Numbered from the stretch's first letter, positions 42,910-52,318 are shown. The stretch: 64,000 nt of DNA from Bifidobacterium sp. (GCA_022649135.1 JALCNP010000002.1:1-64000), one strand, 5' to 3'. The notes: generated by a model from the sequence alone, not told the origin. Program-made: numbers and translations.

Positions 42910-43386
42910 ATGGCAGATGACGAATCTGTGGAAGACAAGACCGGAGTGGAGACTCCCAAACCTGCACCGCCGCACGGCGACGAAGGCAAAGTGGAGACTG
43001 ACTGGAAGGCCGAATCCCGAAAATGGGAGCAGCGAGCCAAGGAGAACAAGGCCGCGGCCGACGAGCTCGAATCGTTGAAGCAGTCCCGCATGAGCGAACA
43101 AGAGAAGCTGCAGGCGCGCTCGGAGAAGCTGGAACGCGAGCTCGGCTCCTACAAGGCGAAGGAACAGCAATCCCAATGGAAGACACAGGTCTCCAAGGAC
43201 ACCGGTGTTCCCGCCGACGTGCTGCGAGGCTCCACGCTCGAAGAGATCCAGGCGCACGCCGAATCCCTCAAGACATTCCTCTCCAAGAAGCCGCAGGCTC
43301 CCATAGCCTTCGGAGTCGACAGGCAACCCCAGAACCCTGCGGCCGGTCAAGGCGACTGGCTGCGTGAATCTTTCAAAAGAAAGTGA
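42910..43386 (+). CDS. capsid scaffolding protein
   Basis: 158 residues, highly charged, with a long coiled coil (about 30-95) typical of scaffolds that guide capsid assembly and are then released. Located directly before the major capsid gene. GGAGAGC precedes the ATG. Confidence 0.82.
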   Translation: MADDESVEDKTGVETPKPAPPHGDEGKVETDWKAESRKWEQRAKENKAAADELESLKQSRMSEQEKLQARSEKLERELGSYKAKEQQSQWKTQVSKDTGVPADVLRGSTLEEIQAHAESLKTFLSKKPQAPIAFGVDRQPQNPAAGQGDWLRESFKRK

Positions 43387-43395
43387 GATACCCTC

Positions 43396-44352
43396 ATGGC
43401 ATCTGAAGTAAACGACATCATTTCCAGCGGCGACCTCGGCGGCGGCCTCATACCGACCGAGTACGCCACGCAGATCATTCAGGACGCCCCCAAGTCCTCC
43501 GTCCTGCTCACCCGGGCGCGCCAGATCCCCATGTCCACGCGCACGCGAACCCAGCCGGTGCTGGACACCAAGCCGATTGCCTACTGGGTCGGAGGCGACA
43601 CGGGACTCAAGCAGACCACCAAGCAGGCGTGGGGAGGGCTCACCATCACGGCGGAGGAGCTGGCGGCCATCGTTCCCATCCCGGAGGCAGTGATCGACGA
43701 CTCCGCCATCCCGCTGTGGCCCGAGGTCATGCCGCGCCTGGCCGCGGCCATCGGCTACAAGGTCGACCAGGCGGGTCTGTTCGGCGTGGACAAGCCGTCA
43801 AGCTTCCCGACCGCCATCATCCCGGGAGCCATCGCCGCAGGCAACATGGTCACCGAATCCACTGCGAAGGATCTCGCGAAGAACGTGGCCGAGATGGGAC
43901 AGAAGCTCGCAGAGGAAGGGTACGCGGCCAACGGATTCGCATCCGCTCCGGGATTCAACTGGCGTCTGATCGGACTGCGCAACGCTAACGGGTCGCCCAT
44001 CTACGCGCCTTCCATCGCGGAGGGAGCTCCCGCGACTTTGTACGGCTACGGTCTGAACGAGGTCACCAACGGTGCGTGGGATTCTACCAAGGCTTCCCTT
44101 CTCGCCGCGGACTGGTCGAACTTCGTGGTCGGCATCCGTCAGGACATCACCTACAAGCTGCTGGATCAGGCGGTGATCACCGACGACGACGGCAAGGTGA
44201 TCCTCAACCTCGCGCAGCAGGATTCTGTCGCCATGCGCGTCACGTTCCGCGTCGGCTTCCAGATCGCCAACCCGATCAACGACGTGCAGCCGGACAAGAC
44301 GAAGCGCTACCCGGCATCCGTGCTCGTCCCCGCGACACCCGCGCAGGGCTGA
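43396..44352 (+). CDS. major capsid protein (HK97 fold)
   Basis: A 318-residue capsid protein. N-terminal arm about 1-45, then the E-loop and P-domain region with Pro-Ile-Pro-Glu-Ala-Val-Ile-Asp-Asp-Ser (about 94-103) typical of phage_capsid HK97 proteins; C-terminal beta strands end in Ala-Thr-Pro-Ala-Gln-Gly. The codon use is GC-rich and even, as in an abundant protein. Confidence 0.92.
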   Translation: MASEVNDIISSGDLGGGLIPTEYATQIIQDAPKSSVLLTRARQIPMSTRTRTQPVLDTKPIAYWVGGDTGLKQTTKQAWGGLTITAEELAAIVPIPEAVIDDSAIPLWPEVMPRLAAAIGYKVDQAGLFGVDKPSSFPTAIIPGAIAAGNMVTESTAKDLAKNVAEMGQKLAEEGYAANGFASAPGFNWRLIGLRNANGSPIYAPSIAEGAPATLYGYGLNEVTNGAWDSTKASLLAADWSNFVVGIRQDITYKLLDQAVITDDDGKVILNLAQQDSVAMRVTFRVGFQIANPINDVQPDKTKRYPASVLVPATPAQG

Positions 44353-44368
44353 GTGAAAGGCGGCGAGC

Positions 44369-44755
44369 ATGAGTGACGTTCCCTCACCGTCTTTCGCTCA
44401 GACAGTTGACTTGGAGGCGCGTTGGCATACGTTGACCGCCTCCGAGCAGGCGCAGGCCACGGTACTGATCGGTGACGCGTCGCAGATGATCATCGACACC
44501 TGCCCACGGTATGCCACGGCTTCCACGGGCACGTTGAAGGCTATCGTGTGCGCGATGGTGAAACGGGCGATGCTGGCTGGTGATAGTGCTGGTATCAGTT
44601 CCACGCAGCAGACGGCGGGCCCGTTCAACGAGTCGTACAACTATGCGAATCCACTCGGCGACCTGTACCTGACGAAGGCGGAGAAGCAGCGTCTCGGCGA
44701 GGGCGTGCAGCATGCGTTCTCGCTGGACATGACCAATGGGAGCGTGGTCTCGTGA
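44369..44755 (+). CDS. head-tail adaptor (gp15/gp6-like)
   Basis: A 128-residue helical protein following the capsid gene. Size, position and a Val-Lys-Arg-Ala-Met-Leu-Ala-Gly segment fit the connector adaptor ring under the portal. Stop overlaps the next start. Confidence 0.75.
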   Translation: MSDVPSPSFAQTVDLEARWHTLTASEQAQATVLIGDASQMIIDTCPRYATASTGTLKAIVCAMVKRAMLAGDSAGISSTQQTAGPFNESYNYANPLGDLYLTKAEKQRLGEGVQHAFSLDMTNGSVVS

Positions 44756-45084
44756 GAGGCGAGACGGTGACCGTAATCACCAGAACGCAGACCGGAACCG
44801 ACCCCGGCGGCGATGCCATCTGGACTACTACGGAAACACCTGTTGACAATGTGCTCGTGGCAAACGGCTCCCAGACGCTCTCCACTGATTCGATACGCCC
44901 TGATGGCATCGAGGTCGCCTGCACCCTTTACTTTCCGCGATCATTCTCCGGCTCCCTTCGGGGCGGCATCGTCAAAGTTCGCGGACATGAATACAGGGTG
45001 CTCGGCGACCCGCTGCCATACGACGGCGGCATGACTCCAACCCAATGGAACCTGGTCGTGGAATGTGAGAGGGGTGATGGCTGA
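44752..45084 (+). CDS. head closure (stopper)-like protein
   Basis: 110 residues, beta-rich, GTG start at 44752 with an ATG-free overlap with the preceding stop (GTGAG). It contains the Gly-Gly-Ile-Val-Lys-Val-Arg-Gly-His-Glu-Tyr-Arg-Val-Leu-Gly-Asp-Pro segment (about 83-99), characteristic of head closure proteins that plug the head after packaging. Confidence 0.72.
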   Translation: MRGETVTVITRTQTGTDPGGDAIWTTTETPVDNVLVANGSQTLSTDSIRPDGIEVACTLYFPRSFSGSLRGGIVKVRGHEYRVLGDPLPYDGGMTPTQWNLVVECERGDG

Positions 45085-45359
45085 TGGCGAACACCGTCAA
45101 GCTTGACTTCAACGCATTCCGCGCCTTCAGACAGTCAGCGGAAGTGCAGTCGGCCATAAGGAAGCAGGCCGAAGCCATGGCAGCTAGGGCGAATTCCATG
45201 GGTTCGGACAATCATGCCGGGTCGCCACTGTACGAGGCTTCTAGCGTGCTTTCCGAGTCGAAGGGCTCTGTGGTGCTTGTGTCCACGTCCAACACTGCTG
45301 CACGCATTGATACTGGTCTGCACAATACGCTGCTGAAGGCTGTTGGAGGCGGCGCATGA
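45084..45359 (+). CDS. head-tail joining protein (HK97 gp10-like, short)
   Basis: 91 residues; starts as a helical protein and ends before the usual beta core of HK97 gp10-type proteins. Named from its place between head closure and tail terminator. Coupled at both ends. Confidence 0.6.
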   Translation: MANTVKLDFNAFRAFRQSAEVQSAIRKQAEAMAARANSMGSDNHAGSPLYEASSVLSESKGSVVLVSTSNTAARIDTGLHNTLLKAVGGGA

Positions 45360-45730
45360 TGAGTCCTTTGAACATGGAACTTATCGTGAAGCAGTGGATT
45401 GAATCCGATGACGCGCTGGCCGACTATCCAGTCTCGTTCGACGTGCCATCCACAAGGCCGGCCCGCTTCATCACCGTGGAACGGGTCGGCGGCGGCTCCG
45501 ATGGCATTCTCGACCGTCCGATGATTGCCGTGCAGGTATGGGACACGAGTCGCTGGAACGCATCCAATGCTGCGATGGCACTGGTGAAACCTCGACTTGT
45601 GGACCTGTGGCAGCATCCCAACGTGGGCGCCGTATCCATCGAATCAGTGGTCAACTTTCCAGAGACCGTCGCACCATTCCAGTCGCGATACCAGATAACC
45701 GTATCGATGACCGTTGCAGTGAACGGCTGA
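45356..45730 (+). CDS. tail terminator protein
   Basis: 124 residues. Size, fold pattern (beta strands with a Ile-Ala-Val-Gln-Val-Trp-like core, about 60-65) and order before the major tail gene fit the tail terminator that caps the tail tube. Confidence 0.72.
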   Translation: MMSPLNMELIVKQWIESDDALADYPVSFDVPSTRPARFITVERVGGGSDGILDRPMIAVQVWDTSRWNASNAAMALVKPRLVDLWQHPNVGAVSIESVVNFPETVAPFQSRYQITVSMTVAVNG

Positions 45731-45753
45731 CCTTTCCCAACAGTTTCAACAAT

Positions 45754-45775
45754 GCCCATTTTGGGGCTTTTCTTT
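45754..45775 (+). terminator. weak terminator before the major tail gene
   Basis: GCCC (45754-45757) and GGGC (45764-45767) with a short loop and TTTTCTTT tail. Only 4 bp of stem, so low confidence. Confidence 0.35.
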
Positions 45776-45786
45776 AAGGAGACACT

Positions 45787-46386
45787 ATGGCTAACGGCTA
45801 TAATGATGACAATGTGAGTTTCGGCTCACCGAAAGTGACCGGAGTTTTCTACACAGCACCCTACGGTACGAAACTGCCGACCGACGCTACGACAGCTCTC
45901 GATGCGGCGTTTATAAGCAACGGGAGAGTTGGTGAGAAAGGCATCACCAACGCGATCAAAACTGATTCGAGTGAAATCAAGGACATGAGCGGCTCCACCG
46001 TTCTGACGCAGATTACCGGCTATTCCGAAACCTATAAGATGGTGCTGATCGAGTTCATGAGCGCCCAGGCTGCGAAGACCGCCTACGGTGACGATGCGGT
46101 GACCGTGGATGCAACGGCGAAGAGTTTTGCGGTGACCCATGCCATGCCATCTGGAACGTTCAGCGCGGTGGTCGAGCTTGCCTTGAACGGCGGCGGATTC
46201 GATCGCGTCGTGATCCCGAAGGTGACGCGCTCCGAGCTTGGAGAACGCAGCATGGTCGGCACGGAAGCGATGGGATATGACGTGACCCTCGCCGCGAACG
46301 CCTATGCGGGCTTCACCACCACAGGCGGACGCGTCGGCACAAGCCGCGAATACATTGCGCTTCCCGCAACCTCGACTGGAGCGTGA
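45787..46386 (+). CDS. major tail tube protein
   Basis: A 199-residue protein with a tail-tube beta-sandwich pattern: Asn-Gly-Arg-Val-Gly-Glu-Lys-Gly (about 40-47) and Glu-Ile-Lys-Asp-Met-Ser-Gly-Ser (about 62-69), as in phi13-type major tail proteins. AAGGAG lies before the ATG. It is followed by the tail chaperone pair. Confidence 0.85.
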   Translation: MANGYNDDNVSFGSPKVTGVFYTAPYGTKLPTDATTALDAAFISNGRVGEKGITNAIKTDSSEIKDMSGSTVLTQITGYSETYKMVLIEFMSAQAAKTAYGDDAVTVDATAKSFAVTHAMPSGTFSAVVELALNGGGFDRVVIPKVTRSELGERSMVGTEAMGYDVTLAANAYAGFTTTGGRVGTSREYIALPATSTGA

Positions 46387-46390
46387 ATGA

Positions 46391-46696
46391 ATGGTAGAAC
46401 GAAAGAAGCCAGCCGACCATAAGCCGGCGAAGGGCGATCCCATATCAGTCACCTCGCATGGTGTCACGGTCAGTATCGATCCGGCAGTGTTCGACGACAT
46501 GATACTGCTCACCGACCTGCGTCGCGTGCAGAGGGAGGATGACCCGATGCTCATAGTCGACGTGTGCGAGAAGGTGTTCGCCGACCAGTATCAGCATGTG
46601 CTCGACTCGTTGAGGAACGGAGAAGGGCGCGTTCCTGCGGAGACATTCACCGGATTCCTTGCTGATGTGATGGGCAAGGCAGCCCCAAACTCCTGA
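46391..46696 (+). CDS. tail assembly chaperone, short form (gpG-like)
   Basis: 101 residues, acidic middle (Asp-Leu-Arg-Arg-Val-Gln-Arg-Glu-Asp-Asp), typical gpG size. It ends just after a -1 slippery heptamer, so part of the ribosomes make the longer gpGT form. It binds tape measure and tube protein during tail assembly. Confidence 0.85.
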   Translation: MVERKKPADHKPAKGDPISVTSHGVTVSIDPAVFDDMILLTDLRRVQREDDPMLIVDVCEKVFADQYQHVLDSLRNGEGRVPAETFTGFLADVMGKAAPNS

Positions 46697-47124
46697 CGCT
46701 CGCAGCGCTTCTGGACAGATGCCCGGGGGCGCTGCGAGCTGACTTCCAGCATGCGTATGGGCTTGACCTTGACGACCTGTGGTCGGGCGGGATTGGCGTG
46801 CTTCGCGCAGCCGATCTTGCCTATAACCTTCCAGCAGGCAGTGCAAGCTGGCAGGTCATCGACTCTCCCGCTGCATGGACGGTCAACGACTATCTGAACG
46901 CCGCATTGTATGACTCGTTCGCCATGTTCTGCTGGGGCATGGGGGATGAGAAGACGCGAGGGCCCCAGCCGACTCCGCTTCCACGCCCAGGGGAGCATGG
47001 AACGCCTGATAGGCATGGCAGCAGTGGACGGTACAGGGCCATGAGCGCCGAGGAATACGATACATGGCGCGAACAACGATTCAGGGACGTGAAGGCCGAC
47101 ACACACATGCCGAGGAGTTCATAG
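46391..47124 (+). CDS. tail assembly chaperone, -1 frameshift product (gpGT-like)
   Basis: Reading the gpG frame to 46690, slipping back one base and continuing to the stop at 47122-47124 gives a 244-residue fusion: 100 residues of gpG and 144 of the T extension. The T frame is open from upstream of the slip site and has Pro-Gly-Ala-Leu-Arg-Ala-Asp-Phe and a Trp-rich middle. An internal ATG (46798) would give only part of it. It ends 6 nt into the convergent PH-SHOCT gene. Confidence 0.85.
46684..46690 (+). promoter_or_regulatory. -1 programmed frameshift site CCCAAAC
   Basis: The heptamer is in the right phase (C CCA AAC) two codons before the gpG stop and matches the X XXY YYZ rule, so Pro and Asn tRNAs can re-pair on CCC and AAA. 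The new frame is the T extension. Confidence 0.88.
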
Positions 47125-47643
47125 GCTCGACTTCAACGGTGCGGCCTTCGCGTCATACTCGTCCTTTGTGAGCACGCCCGCATTCAGCAGCTGCTTCAGC
47201 TTCAGCAGCCGATCCGCAACGTCTGTGGTCGTCTGTTGGGTCGGTCTGCTGGCATCCTCCAAAGAGTTGTTCTTTGTATCTCTGAGAATAGTTGCAAATT
47301 CCTCGGCATGTTTCCAATTCATATGATCGAAAACGGTAATGTCACCGCCTGAATTGACCGTGAGCTTGCCAAACATAAGATTTCGTCCCGTATTAATCGA
47401 AGTAATTCTTGAAAGTGGCACATCTTTAACCTCGTGAGTGCCAAGCAGACTGAATGTGAACAGTAAACGTTGGTCCGTGACGGCAATGACGACTGCCTTG
47501 CCATCATTTTGACCACTGATGACGGCTTTAACTGACTCACTCGGGGAAAGCGCATTCTGGAGCTGTTTCAAAGCCCCTTTGTTGCTGAGTTCGACGCCGC
47601 CCATTGCCTTGAATTTTTCAAGTATTTCTTCTCTGATTTTCAT
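47119..47643 (-). CDS. PH-like plus SHOCT domain protein (moron)
   Basis: A 174-residue protein on the minus strand inside the tail module. The N-terminal part (about 30-120: Val-Val-Ile-Ala-Val-Thr-Asp-Gln-Arg-Leu-Leu-Phe) resembles the bacterial PH/YokE fold, and the C-terminal 30 residues a SHOCT motif (Leu-Leu-Asn-Ala-Gly-Val-Leu-Thr-Lys-Asp-Glu-Tyr). It is less GC-rich than its neighbours and antisense to the late operon, so it is probably an acquired gene expressed in the lysogen. Function unknown. Confidence 0.75.
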   Translation of the reverse strand: MKIREEILEKFKAMGGVELSNKGALKQLQNALSPSESVKAVISGQNDGKAVVIAVTDQRLLFTFSLLGTHEVKDVPLSRITSINTGRNLMFGKLTVNSGGDITVFDHMNWKHAEEFATILRDTKNNSLEDASRPTQQTTTDVADRLLKLKQLLNAGVLTKDEYDAKAAPLKSSL

Positions 47644-47675
47644 ATTTTCAATTTTACGCCTTTTGGAGGTGTGCT

Positions 47676-49796
47676 TTGGCTATTCAACTCGCTCAGGCCT
47701 ATGTGGCCATCGTTCCTTCGATGAAGGGTGTCGGCCAGGCTATCAGCAAGGCTTTTGGAGATGCTTCTAAATCCGCCGGTGAATCTTCCGGAATGGCAGG
47801 AGGCAAAGGCTTCTCATCCGGCCTCCTGAAGCAGGGAGCTATCATCGGAGCCGCGTCACAGATTGCTTCGAAGGCTTTCGACGTTATCAAGAACAGTATC
47901 AGTGGCGCGGTGAGCCGTGTTGACACGATGAAGAACTTTGGTCTTACGATGCAGAATCTTGGCTACAAGTCGAGTGATGCGTCCAAGGCGATCAAGCTGA
48001 TGTCTGACAGGCTCATCGGTCTGCCGACTTCGCTGGATGCGATGGCGGGCATGGTTCAGCAGCTTGCGCCTGTGACTGGTTCGATCAAGACGGCGACTAA
48101 TCTTTCCCTTGCGTTCAATGATGCGCTTCTTGCCGGTGGCAAGAGCACTGCCGTGCAGGAGAATGCGTTGCAGCAGTATACGCAGATGCTTGCGAACGGG
48201 AAGCCGGATCTTCAGTCGTGGCGTTCCATGCAGGATGCGATGCCGGGGCAGTTGAATCAGGTGGCCAAGGCTCTGCTGGGCACGAAGGCGAACAGCATGA
48301 CCCTCTACAACGCCATGCAGGACGGTACGGTGACCTTCGACCAGTTCAACGGCAAGCTTGTCGAGCTTGACTCGAAGGGCACGCAGGGCTTCGCTTCGTT
48401 CTCCAAGCAGGCGAAGGATGCTACTGGCGGCATCGGCACGGCATGGACGAACGTTCAGACGGCAATCACCAGATCGCTGGCAAATATCATTACCGCTTTT
48501 GGCTCTGGAGGTATCGCCGATGCGATCAATGGTTTCGGCAAGTCTATTTCCAATGCCGGTAACTGGGTCGCAACATTCGTAAAGCAGGTGGCTAATTCCG
48601 GAGCTTTACAACAGTTCGGTAACGCCGTCCAGTCGATTGCTAAGGGGGTAGGGGCAGTAGTGGGGCCGATAGCTTCCTCTGTCGGTTCCCTGTTCGGTTT
48701 CAGCGGAGGGGCTTCTTCAGCAGCAGGGGCAGGCAAACGCTTCGCGAGTATTTTAAAGACAGTTTCTGGTTGGTTGCAACAGACCGGTCAGTGGATTCAG
48801 AATAACTCTCAATGGCTTCAGCCATTAGTGGTGTTGATAGGTACAGCCGTGGCAGCTTTCAAGCTCTGGCAAGGGATTTCTGGAGTCATTATGACGACCA
48901 AGGCGGCCCTCACTGCATTCAAGGCTGCTCAGAGTGCGTCAACGGTCGCTCAGGCGCTGCTAAATGTTGTGATGAGTGCCAACCCAATCATGCTTGTGGT
49001 TGTTGCCTTAGCTGCGGTCACTGCTGCTTTGGTGTATTTCTTCACGCAGACGAAGACGGGGCAGGCGATTTGGTCAGGGTTTATGTCGTGGCTTCAGTCT
49101 GCGTGGACAGCTATTAGTGGTTTCTTCAGCGGACTGTGGTCGGGCATTGTTGGGTTTTTCACGGGTGCAGCGAATAATGTGCGGAACGCATGGAACGCAG
49201 TTACCGTCTGGTTTGGTAGCATTCCGGGCAGAATAAGCGGCTTCTTCAGTGGAATCGGCGCCGCTATTGGCGGCTTTTTTTCGTCTGCGGCAAATAATGT
49301 GCGTTCCACGTGGGATAACGTGGTTAATTGGTTTAAAGGTATCCCCGGACGTATTATCGGTTTCTTTAGTAACGCTGGCAAGTGGCTTTGGGATGCTGGC
49401 AGCAACATTATTAAAGGGCTTTGGGATGGTCTGAAAAGCAAGTTTGAGGACGTGAAAAACTGGGTCAGCGGCATCGGCGACTGGATCAAGGAGCATAAGG
49501 GTCCCAAGGCCTACGATCTGAACCTTCTGGTCGACAACGGCGGTTGGATCATGCAGTCTCTTGCCACGGGATTGAAACAGGGGTTCGATGCAACGGTCAC
49601 CCCCTACGTGCTCTCCCGTGGATCGGCATTGCAGAACATGATTTCAACACCGGCCTTTCCCTCCTCCGCGCCTGCTTCTGCCGGTCGCAGTGTCCTGTCT
49701 GGCACGAGGGTGACGCAGAACAACAGCTTTTATTCGCTTGATTCCAATGCGGTTGCCCGCGAGGCCACGCGGCTTGCGGCGCACGCTATCAGATAG
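47676..49796 (+). CDS. tape measure protein
   Basis: A 706-residue protein, starting at TTG 47676 with GGAGG 6 nt upstream. It sets tail length and is ejected with DNA. It has an Ala/Gly/Lys-rich N-terminal half, hydrophobic segments at about 380-460, then three related repeats (about 480-590) built on Gly-Phe-Phe, Ala-Ala-Asn-Asn-Val-Arg, Trp-Phe and Ile-Pro-Gly-Arg-Ile. The length predicts a tail of roughly 0.1 micrometre using 1.5 angstrom per residue, a family rule of thumb. Confidence 0.9.
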   Translation: MAIQLAQAYVAIVPSMKGVGQAISKAFGDASKSAGESSGMAGGKGFSSGLLKQGAIIGAASQIASKAFDVIKNSISGAVSRVDTMKNFGLTMQNLGYKSSDASKAIKLMSDRLIGLPTSLDAMAGMVQQLAPVTGSIKTATNLSLAFNDALLAGGKSTAVQENALQQYTQMLANGKPDLQSWRSMQDAMPGQLNQVAKALLGTKANSMTLYNAMQDGTVTFDQFNGKLVELDSKGTQGFASFSKQAKDATGGIGTAWTNVQTAITRSLANIITAFGSGGIADAINGFGKSISNAGNWVATFVKQVANSGALQQFGNAVQSIAKGVGAVVGPIASSVGSLFGFSGGASSAAGAGKRFASILKTVSGWLQQTGQWIQNNSQWLQPLVVLIGTAVAAFKLWQGISGVIMTTKAALTAFKAAQSASTVAQALLNVVMSANPIMLVVVALAAVTAALVYFFTQTKTGQAIWSGFMSWLQSAWTAISGFFSGLWSGIVGFFTGAANNVRNAWNAVTVWFGSIPGRISGFFSGIGAAIGGFFSSAANNVRSTWDNVVNWFKGIPGRIIGFFSNAGKWLWDAGSNIIKGLWDGLKSKFEDVKNWVSGIGDWIKEHKGPKAYDLNLLVDNGGWIMQSLATGLKQGFDATVTPYVLSRGSALQNMISTPAFPSSAPASAGRSVLSGTRVTQNNSFYSLDSNAVAREATRLAAHAIR

Positions 49797-49805
49797 GGGT
49801 GCTTC

Positions 49806-51227
49806 ATGTTTGATGCGACCTTTCGGGTGACGATGGGCGACTTCCGTTTTTATGACACCGATGCGAACGGGTGCGAGTGGCTGGCGAATCTGGTGGATTC
49901 CGCGTGGAATTCCGCTGGTACCACTCATGCCCACAGTGCGAAGGCGTTTAATTCGGGCTGGTTTGCGAACAGGTCGGCGCGACTGGGCCGTTCGCTGACC
50001 ATTGAGGGGAATGTGGTTGCCCCCTCATATGATGCGTTTCTCGCCAGCAGGCAGTTGATGCTGTCCGCTGTTCCGCTGGAATCCGGAACGCTTACCGTCG
50101 ATTTTCACGGTGTTGCGCGGCAGTACACTGTTCGTCAGGATTCCGGTGAAGTGCTGCTCACGTATGTGGGCGGTCTGGTCTGGAGTTTCAGCATTCCCCT
50201 GGTGTCCCTGTCGCCGTACTCGTTTGATGTCGGCGCCGGCGTGAGCGGTTCGACCGGTCTTCCCGAGTCGGACGGGGGGCTCGGCTACCCGTATGCGTTC
50301 ACTGGAGGATCCCGTAGGTTCGCAGCGCTGACCGCCCAGTGGCAGGGTACTCCGAACGCCTCCCCGTCGCGCCTGTTGGACGGGTCGGGAAACATCATAG
50401 CCACGAACCTGCTTCCCAACCCCGGGTTCGACGGCAGTGGAACGCCACTATCCATAAGCGGGGTTTCTGCGCAGTACCTCGACGGTCAGCTAACCATCAC
50501 CCCTGTGAAGAACCAACCATACGGATCATTTGCGTCATATGAACTAAGCAACCTGGCAGAGGGGAGTAGCATTCGACTCAGAATCATAAACTCTTCTTTG
50601 AACGCATCAGCTGACGTGGAATGCAGAATCACTTCAGACGATTGGAAGTTATCGACCCCGATTACCCATCCCGATAGTAGCGGGGTAATACTGACAGATG
50701 ATTTCGTTGTCCCATCTGACGGGAAGGCCAGCATAATCATTGAAAACTCAGCGGCTACGGGAGTGGCCGCATCGTTTTCCCACGTCATATGTTCCACGTC
50801 TGCGGACTGGCAGGCTATGCAGGCGGCGGGCGTCACATGGTTCGACGGGGACTACACACGTGACGCGTATGGTTCGTATGCGTTCACGGAGACGGCGACG
50901 AGCGGGGGTGTGAGCCTGCTGAATCCGGGATCCGCCCCCAGCCCGGTGACACTGCGGGTCGACGGTCCGGTGACGAACCCGCGCATCGAGCACCAGCAGT
51001 CCGGCGCGATACTCGAGCTCGCCATGTCCCTGGGAGCCGGCCATTACGTGACGTTCGACGGTTCGACGCGGCAGATACTCGTCGACGGGAGCGACCCGGC
51101 CCGCGGGATCGTGACGCGACGCGGCTGGTCGGACGCGCTGCCGGGCGATAACACGTGGGAGTTCAGCGCCGACGGTCATACGGACGGCGCGAAACTGACC
51201 GTATCGTTTAGGGGAGCGTACCTATGA
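49806..51227 (+). CDS. distal tail protein (Dit-like) with C-terminal extension
   Basis: A 473-residue protein. The N-terminal 150 residues fit siphophage Dit proteins that form the hub at the tail tip; the middle to C-terminus (about 215-380) is a jelly-roll-like carbohydrate-binding-type insert (many Ser/Thr/Gly and Asn) and the end (about 380-473) a further beta domain. It may bind host surface sugars. GGGG precedes the ATG; overlaps the next gene by ATGA. Confidence 0.72.
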   Translation: MFDATFRVTMGDFRFYDTDANGCEWLANLVDSAWNSAGTTHAHSAKAFNSGWFANRSARLGRSLTIEGNVVAPSYDAFLASRQLMLSAVPLESGTLTVDFHGVARQYTVRQDSGEVLLTYVGGLVWSFSIPLVSLSPYSFDVGAGVSGSTGLPESDGGLGYPYAFTGGSRRFAALTAQWQGTPNASPSRLLDGSGNIIATNLLPNPGFDGSGTPLSISGVSAQYLDGQLTITPVKNQPYGSFASYELSNLAEGSSIRLRIINSSLNASADVECRITSDDWKLSTPITHPDSSGVILTDDFVVPSDGKASIIIENSAATGVAASFSHVICSTSADWQAMQAAGVTWFDGDYTRDAYGSYAFTETATSGGVSLLNPGSAPSPVTLRVDGPVTNPRIEHQQSGAILELAMSLGAGHYVTFDGSTRQILVDGSDPARGIVTRRGWSDALPGDNTWEFSADGHTDGAKLTVSFRGAYL

Positions 51228-52318
51228 GCATTAACACTCCATCGTTCGCCGGCACGAGCCTGACCTGGCTGTCCGTCTCGCTGGTGACCGGCGAGGTGAT
51301 CGCCGAGCTCCCGAATTTCCAATGCACTTCGGTCGAGTACCATCTGATGGAGACCACGACGGCGAGCGGCGAGCTGCCGTGGGACGGCATACCCGTCAAC
51401 TGGTATGACGCGCTCCTGCCACGCGGCGTCGCATTGCTGCTCGCGCAGGATGGGGTGCCCCTGTGGGGCGGCGTGGTCAAGGACGCGAAGCGCACTCCAA
51501 GCGGCGAGAGCATCGCCATCCAGCTCGAGACCATCGAATGCTACCTGGATTCGTGCCCTGTAGGCGACGTGACCTACACGCAGGAATCGCAGACGCAGAT
51601 CGTCGCCGACCTGATTCAACGGTTTGCCATAACCGACATGCGCAACTGCCTGACGGTGGCCAGCGACGCGTCGAGCACGCTGCGTGACCGACAATATAAG
51701 GATTCGGACGATAAAAGCGTATTGTCTGCCATCCAGGAGCTGTCGAATGTCATCAACGGTCCCGAGTGGGGCTGCTGGTGGCGACAGAACGGTTCGGGCG
51801 GCTACGAGTGCGCGATACGCGTGTGCGATCATTATGGCAGTACGGCACCGGTCACGGGCTTCGACCTGATGGCGATGACCGATTTCAGCGTCGACTACGA
51901 GTATTCGAGCGGATCGGGCGCCAACAGGGTCCGAGCCGTATCGACCGCCGAAGGCGACGTGCGTCCGACATCGGGTTGGATAACCAGCGATGACTCCACG
52001 CGACCGGTCTGGTCGTACTCCTATACGCCGAGCACGAGCATCACTAGTACTGATACGCTTCTCGCCCATGCGCAGGCCAAGCTGGACGCGCTAAGGAACG
52101 GCACGCGCACGCTCGTAATCGCACTGGACCTGCTGTCGGCCCCAAAACTGGGCGTCGAATGGTTCGTCGGCGACGTCGTCTACTGGGACGTCGGCGACGC
52201 GGCGGACCGGTTCCCCGACTTGAGTTCCTCCACCGCCCGGGTGATCGGCTTCCAGATCTCATGGTCGGAGTCGTGGACGCTCACCCCGATTTTGCAGGAG
52301 GTTGACGATGGCGGGTAA
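51224..52318 (+). CDS. tail-associated protein (Tal / gp37-like)
   Basis: 364 residues following Dit in the order of siphophage baseplates. N-terminal beta structure (Trp-Leu-Ser-Val-Ser-Leu-Val-Thr-Gly-Glu-Val, about 12-22) and Tyr-Leu-Asp-Ser-Cys-Pro-Val-Gly (about 106-113) resemble the hub/needle part of Tal-type proteins, as in the Rhodococcus phage ReqiPepy6 gp37-like family. No C-terminal peptidase domain is evident. Confidence 0.65.
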   Translation: MSINTPSFAGTSLTWLSVSLVTGEVIAELPNFQCTSVEYHLMETTTASGELPWDGIPVNWYDALLPRGVALLLAQDGVPLWGGVVKDAKRTPSGESIAIQLETIECYLDSCPVGDVTYTQESQTQIVADLIQRFAITDMRNCLTVASDASSTLRDRQYKDSDDKSVLSAIQELSNVINGPEWGCWWRQNGSGGYECAIRVCDHYGSTAPVTGFDLMAMTDFSVDYEYSSGSGANRVRAVSTAEGDVRPTSGWITSDDSTRPVWSYSYTPSTSITSTDTLLAHAQAKLDALRNGTRTLVIALDLLSAPKLGVEWFVGDVVYWDVGDAADRFPDLSSSTARVIGFQISWSESWTLTPILQEVDDGG

